This document shows positions 58,793-64,000 of a stretch of 64,000 bases of DNA, one piece after another; position 1 is the first letter of the stretch; each line of letters opens with the position of its first letter. Both the position numbers and the translations under genes were made by a program. Below the pieces are notes generated by a model. The model worked only from the letters and a program-made list of their open reading frames with translations, did not search any database and was not told the origin of the DNA. The DNA comes from Owenia fusiformis (lineage: Eukaryota; Annelida; Polychaeta; Sabellida; Oweniidae), in NCBI GenBank assembly GCA_903813345.2, contig CAIIXF020000002.1, positions 17,799,467 to 17,863,466 on the forward strand, read 5' to 3'.

Positions 58793-59859
58793 AATTGCTT
58801 CTCGCCAGTTTTCTAAACATGTTTGCCATATTCTAAATAGTCATAGGGTCACAAATAATTCAGAGAAATCCTCTTTCGGTATATATCATAAAATATAAGG
58901 CAGCATCATGTATACATAGCATGGCACTCAAAGGATTGCCTAAAATAACCTCTATTTATTCCCATGTACTCTGTACTTGTAATGCATACAAATGACAACG
59001 GGAAATGTGATCTTGGATTACAGTGCAGTGAAAGGAGTGTCATGATTGATTAAAATTACATGTATATAAGCTTTAGTATTGTCTTCATTAACAATGTCAT
59101 CTGAATCAAGGTCTGTTACTTGCTTTGCCACAATGTGCTATTGCATTTTCACTATTAAATAATATATAAAACCCTTGAAATAAATAAAGGTTTTGTAGTT
59201 TTTAATATAAGGCCCTTCATCAGAATCCCAACATATAATTAATTTTGAATGGCCTAGTGCACGGGTTAGCAGCCATATTGAAAACCTAAACCAGTCCGCC
59301 TTATCTTCATCACAAAAGTTCAGTTTTAGTGGTGAGCCCACACTCCCACAAAAATTGCAGAGAAGCTACTTTACGTAAGTCTCTGCATTATAAAGTTTCA
59401 ATATCTTTTTTTGGTGGGAGTGTGGGCTAATGGTTAAATTTTCAATGAAAGGGAATGAGCACCATGTTAAAACTTGATAACAAAGTGAACAAAAAATGAC
59501 AATATTTTCCAGATTTGCATTGGTAAACTTCATACATAGCTGGATTCTGTTAATGTTCTACTCCGAATGCTTGTATGCCGTATGTTCCATATAATAAATT
59601 CTATATAACTATAAGTTTTGATATTATTTTGATGGTAAACATAGTGTGTACCCATATTAAGACAGCTTTGTGATAGGGGTTCTTACTGGCAATTTTTGAA
59701 ATTGCACATCTCAAGAAAAAAGGTTTACCTACAACTTGCAATCGGTTTTAAAAGTAATTGGAAGAATGAGTTTTTTTGAAAAAGTCTAAGTGGACCAATA
59801 GTCTGTTAAATGGACCTGTTCTTTGTACAAAGTAGCCCAAGAGTATCAGTAGCCCTATT
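58793..59859. other. intergenic; one hairpin, no gene seen
   Basis: 59,335-59,428 is a hairpin with arms AGCCCACACTCCCACAAAAA and inverse TTTTTGGTGGGAGTGTGGGCT-type text. Otherwise AT-rich without coding signs. Confidence 0.5.
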
Positions 59860-60545
59860 TTCACTATACGCGGCATCCGAAGACGTCTTGGCTAAAACAT
59901 TTTAGGAAAATTATGTCAGTTTACACCACCATTTTCAAGACGTCTTACGAAATATGATGAGTTTACACCTGTTTTTCTAAAACGTCTTAGATATATGTAG
60001 GTATACATGTAAATTGAAGAAAGAACAGTTCACCACTGGTTGAAGGACGGTTCAGACAATATAGCCATTCCTTTCCCGCTCCTGTACTTTATGATAAAGA
60101 ATGCAAAGGTTTCACAAAAATGTCTTAGACAGAGCATGAAAGAGAGCAGGAAGATTTTGTGCATATATTAGGATTATGATAGAACGCCAGGCGAATTAGT
60201 TCTTCTCGATATTTATGCGATGATAATGGGAACAAGGAATGAGACGAGGGAAAGTACCATGCGACACTTGTAAACGGGAAGTTTCAAATTTTTCGTTCAG
60301 CGCATCGCATAAAACCGGGCTAAGAGCTAAAACCGATGGATTTACAGTTACACTCTCTTGTAAAACGTTTTAACGCTAAGACGTCTTGGCTATGACTAGG
60401 GTCCAAACACGTTTTAGCCAAGCGCTCTTAGCGAGAGGTCATGAGTAAATCTGGATTTACATTACATTTGCATAACGTTTTAATTAATGCTAAAACGTTT
60501 TACCAAAAACGTGTTACCAAAAACGTTTCAGGGCATTAGTGTAAA
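59860..60545. repeat. ACGTYTT-rich repeat block
   Basis: AAAACGT(C/T)TTA, AAGACGTCTTGGCTA and TTTACAC words recur in both orientations. Probably a degenerate inverted-repeat element, but the ends cannot be set. Confidence 0.45.
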
Positions 60546-61089
60546 TCCAACAAGAGTAACATGTCGAAAAATACCATAGGCTCTGGTTCCTACAGCGATG
60601 ATGCATGTGATAGTACAGGTGATTGCAATCGAATTAGCTCCTCTGTGTGTCTAATTGATTCGTTTCATACTTCCCAAAGATTGAAAATTTATTCATTGGA
60701 GGTGATATTGTTAGAATAAATACGGAAAAGTATTATAAATTTGCTTGGAAATGGAATAATAAGTGACTTTTACATTGATATTAATTTTGTCTTTAATTCA
60801 AAAATACACACATTATGAAACCAATCTCTTACATAAACAATTACCCTAAAGTTGAGTTTTCGAATAATTTGGCTCATCTATTGCTGAGAAATTACTTGTC
60901 AAATCGCTTCTCATTTTTCGTTAAACACGTTTTGAAGTTCTCATTGCGTTGCTCCGGTATAGGATCTGAGGATCTTTTGACATGCTACCTTGAATTTCGT
61001 AATACTCGCATAACATTTACTTGGTCTTTTTGATGTTTTTTACCTTGGCAACGAAAGATTCATCACACAGTTGCCAAGAAAATCGTAGT
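60546..61089. other. intergenic, no gene seen
   Basis: A 72-codon frame at 60815-61033 has no motif I recognise. It directly precedes a LINE remnant. Confidence 0.4.
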
Positions 61090-61278
61090 GAGTGGGAATG
61101 AGGGGAAGCTTAGATTTAATAACTAAAAACACGCTTTCGATTTGAACAATATCTTTCAGAAACGACATTTTCTTATTCAAAATACCTCAATAGCAGACTA
61201 CGTATCAGCGCCCACTTTCTTGAAATGGAGAGAGGTCGATATACAAAACCCATTATTGATCTAAATAAATTCTGAAAA
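61090..61278 (+). pseudogene. LINE ORF2 C-terminal remnant
   Basis: NEGKLRFNN near 61,097, then in another frame NSRLRISAHFLEMERGRYTK at 61,190-61,249, parallel to NNGKLRFYK and LTKLRISAHKLEIETGRYTK in the LINE at 380. The spacing between the two blocks is shorter and a stop and shift are present. The knuckle is lost. Confidence 0.7.
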
Positions 61279-62047
61279 TCTCAGCCATCTCTTATCGGTC
61301 TCCTAGATTAAAAAACATAATAGCATTAGGCTGCATCTCAGCTGGCCATGTGTTTCTGTCTATGCTGGACATTTAAACTGATCAACGATGGCCCAGTGAA
61401 AAGTATTGGCACGTAATCTAAAAGAAACCGGCTGACATCCCCGACTGAATTTTTTTCAAAACCTTGCCGTCTTGGTACAACTGGTATCGAATTTTATCGC
61501 CAAATTCGTCCAGAATTTTCTCTAATATGTGTTTCTGAAACGTAGATCGTTGATTATTTCAAATCTTCGCCCGATAATTTCGATAATACTGCGTAAAAAC
61601 AGCTGCTGTAGATATCTGCATTTCTTTGGCAAGTTGAAAGTGTGTCACTTACGGCGGTTGGCAGAAACCAATCAAATCACTTGTTTCAAACGTCAATTAT
61701 ACAGTGGAAATCTGGTGTAAAAGGGTAGGTTGTCCCATCAACTTATGGTACTAGTTTCCATTGATTTATATGGTAACATCTTTCCCTCATTATCTTGTAC
61801 ACATTCAGGGCCAGTAAGGGACGTTAAGAATGGGGACCATTATCCCTGGGGGACCATAATTTCTTTCACACCTGGTATCTTGCTTCACAAATGTAGATTT
61901 TCAGAAATTCTCTCTCAAAGCATACTAGTAAATATATTTGGAATTGCCTTTTAAAAATGTGGTCTCAGTCGGGGAAATCAGTCTGTTTAATTCTTTTAGA
62001 TAAAAGCTTATCGATACTTTTCCTTGGGCCTATGCTGATCACATTAC
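61279..62047. other. no gene recognised; possible intron side of the exon at 62048
   Basis: AT-rich sequence with short frames. On the - strand I looked for the His and Asn regions of a papain-type protease downstream of 62048 and did not find a convincing match. Confidence 0.4.
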
Positions 62048-62249
62048 CCTGCGCGCAGAGTCTAGTCTGAAGACGAAGCCCTCTTTAAAGAAGTGAAGTC
62101 GAACGAATGCAAAGGGTATGATCACATAAGCACTTATTGGCTGAGCTGTGACAGCTTGATTAATAGCTTCGCCCAGGTCCAAATCTGTGGGTCTTTTAAA
62201 GCGTATCATGCTGGTAATTCCTGTGATTTTAGCCCATCCGCTTACGTAA
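62048..62249 (-). CDS. isolated exon resembling papain-family (C1A) cysteine protease
   Basis: On the - strand, a pyrimidine-rich CCCCTTTTAG precedes 62249 and GG|GTAATG follows 62048. The exon (202 nt) is open, phase 2 to phase 0, and reads 67 complete codons. The part LGEAINQAVTAQPISAYVI resembles the LxxAVaxxxPISVAI segment, and HFFKEGFVF the FxxYKxGVY segment, that precede the catalytic His in cathepsin-like proteases. The catalytic Cys, His and Asn would lie in other exons, none of which I can find in the window. It could be one exon of a gene with long introns reaching past the right edge, a gene fragment, or a chance likeness. Confidence 0.4.
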
Positions 62250-63621
62250 CTAAAAGGGGCAACAAGGTCCGTAGAGAGAAAATTCAAACATTTTAGCTAT
62301 CAGGTCAACATTTGCCGCTCCATCTTCTTTGACATACCTATGTTCTTAAAATGTATGGATAAACTATCTATTTCAGCATTAAGAAGTGTAAGTTCATTTC
62401 AAAGCTTCTATAAAGAAAGCCCGACTTAAAGATTTTTGAGACCCATCATGTATCAAGAGGAATATCAGCTGAAATAAAGTTCATCTTTGGTTTTTTTTTG
62501 AGATAATAAGAATATATGTTAGTCTTAATGAAATATCCTAACTCAGTTAAATATATTTATGATCGTTAATTAATTGTTGCACCTTTAAGTGAAGAAGTAC
62601 TATAGTATACTGATGATTTCGCAGTCTTACAAGGAAAGGAAATACGTATTCGTTTTCGTAACTCACTTTATGAGTTCCTCCACAGTGCTATGCGCAATCA
62701 TGTCTTAAAATAACTCAAAAAGCTATTTAAAGGTGTTTGGCTTGTGAACGTGTATAGGATCATGACCCCACAGATTGTTTCCCTATCTCAATTGGTTTTC
62801 CAGACCCGGGTTTCCAGAGATCTAATTACGACTATATTTTCTTATACATTTATGCTAAAGGGGCCGAGTACACCCTGGGCGAAGTAGTAAGCTAAAATCA
62901 AGCAGAATTGAGAACTTATTCTAGGAGAACCATTATTCGATTTCTCCACGTAGAAACTATAAAAATGCGAAGCTTAACTCCGTGGCGGATCCGGGAACCA
63001 ACAAAATGGGACATATTTGAAATCGGAAACAAATTCGGGCCCCTATTACCAAATATTGGGCCCAAATTTTAAAAATCTAAGGCCCATTTTCCTGATGATT
63101 TGGCCTAAAATCAAGAAATAAGGCCTCAAAAGGCCCATTATGCCCAAAAGGCAAATTTACCGTGCACATAAAAATATTTGGGCCCATTTGGTAACTTATA
63201 ACAGGAAGTAATGTTGTCTTTATTTTAGTAATTGCCTTGGGTGACTTCAGGATACAAAACAAAAGGATTACTAGTACTCCATTGCAACCTGATCGTATGT
63301 GCAAGTCGAAGCTCTGAATTTTAACATACAGAGAAACAATGTTTGATGTGTCATTTCATGATAATCTTCATATGTCATTCTAGACTACAGTCCTTCACAA
63401 TCCCATCTTGCATTAGCATATTGCACTGCACAACGTTCATCAATGTGCAACGTTCATTTTGTTTGCTGTGTGCAAGCTCGTATACATTTGTGAATGCAAC
63501 GGGAGTTTATGGGAATTTGTGGATATAAACATTACTGAGATTACCCCACATTTCCCGAATTGTCCCCAGGTCCGTTCAAGTCATAAAAGCTTTTCCCAAA
63601 GATTTCGAAATATAATATCCT
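62250..63621. other. intergenic or intronic sequence, no gene seen
   Basis: AT-rich; GGGCCCATTT/AAGGCCCAT words cluster around 63,040-63,190. No exon-like segment recognised. Confidence 0.45.
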
Positions 63622-63912
63622 GATCAAGACAACCGATTCTTTAAACAACAATTGTTATACCAAGACAACAGATTCTTAAAGCAACAATTGTTATACCAAG
63701 ACAACCGATTCTTAAAGCAACAATTGTTATACCAAGACAACCGATTCTTAAAGCAACAATTGTTATACCAAGACAACCGATTCTTAAAGCAACAATTGTT
63801 ATACCAAGACAACCGATTCTTAAAGCAACAATTGTTATACAAAGACAACCGATTCTTAAAGCAACAATTGTTATACAAAGACAACCGATTCTTAAAGCAA
63901 CAATTGTTATAG
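63622..63912. repeat. 36-bp tandem array, eight units
   Basis: The unit is ACCGATTCTTAAAGCAACAA, then TTGTTATACCAAGACA, with few changes between copies. It contains the palindrome CAACAATTGTTA-like core. 36 bp is 12 codons and no frame-closing stop falls in some frames, so open frames appear on both strands; these are not genes. Confidence 0.93.
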
Positions 63913-64000
63913 CCTAAGGATATTAGTGAATCAAATTGGAAAGGCAGCCATGTTGAATGAATGATCTTGACATATTGCCATTGACCTGTTACCAGGTTTG
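63913..64000. other. right edge, no feature seen
   Basis: Short unique sequence after the 36-bp array. Confidence 0.5.

Noticed and set aside
63624-63912. 86-codon open frames on both strands
   Set aside because: By-products of the 36-bp tandem repeat.

Overview
The window looks like a piece of an invertebrate animal genome. It is AT-rich, genes are split by GT-AG introns, the spliced protein genes are animal types (C2H2 zinc finger, secreted serpins), and most of the rest is short inverted-repeat transposons (MITEs), LINE remnants and tandem arrays. Repeat families with an ATGGCCGCCAT palindrome, runs of CCGTC, and CACGC-rich units suggest a marine invertebrate, but I cannot name the phylum from sequence alone. 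There is no sign of a bacterial genome, a CRISPR array or an operon.

Region 1 (1-20.6 kb) holds the real genes. A C2H2 zinc-finger gene on the + strand enters from the left edge and ends at 20,632. Three of its exons can be joined in frame (1-158, 3209-3311, 20563-20632), giving three complete zinc fingers and a stop codon. Its first visible exon was tandemly amplified together with its 5' splice site (106-bp unit, eight copies), and a LINE sits in one copy. Its last intron (3312-20562, 17.25 kb) contains three complete tandem serpin genes on the - strand, here called A (4767-8915), B (10974-14012) and C (14522-18047). Each has four exons. Exons 2 and 3 are identical in length in all three (207 and 213 nt), and every coding sum is divisible by three (490, 483 and 491 aa).

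The most unusual thing found is the end of these serpins. After a complete inhibitory serpin fold with an Arg-Ser reactive-site candidate, a fourth exon adds a basic, cysteine-rich tail of about 55-60 residues. It has eight cysteines in conserved spacing, plus one just before the splice. I do not recognise this tail from any serpin I know. Upstream of all three ATGs lies a shared 15-bp motif, so the cluster is probably co-regulated.

Region 2 (20.6-50 kb) has no convincing protein-coding gene. It holds many inverted-repeat elements, some with clear target-site duplications: a TTAA-flanked element carrying a tRNA-like gene at 19.1-19.6 kb (inside the zinc-finger intron), a 1.66-kb element with 5-bp duplications at 25.1-26.8 kb, and several fold-backs. 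It also has a 340-bp satellite-like array (36.3-38.2 kb), a 1.6-kb near-palindrome (45.0-46.6 kb) and a 39-bp array with higher-order structure (48.3-49.8 kb).

Region 3 (50-64 kb) has a possible spliced non-coding transcript containing a 158-bp tandem repeat (50.9-53.8 kb), a partly duplicated exon (54.5 kb), a triple nest of transposons in a LINE (56.9-58.0 kb), an isolated exon resembling a papain-family protease (62.05-62.25 kb, - strand), and a 36-bp array at the right edge. Coordinates of spliced genes come from splice consensus, reading phase and agreement among paralogues; no expression data were available.
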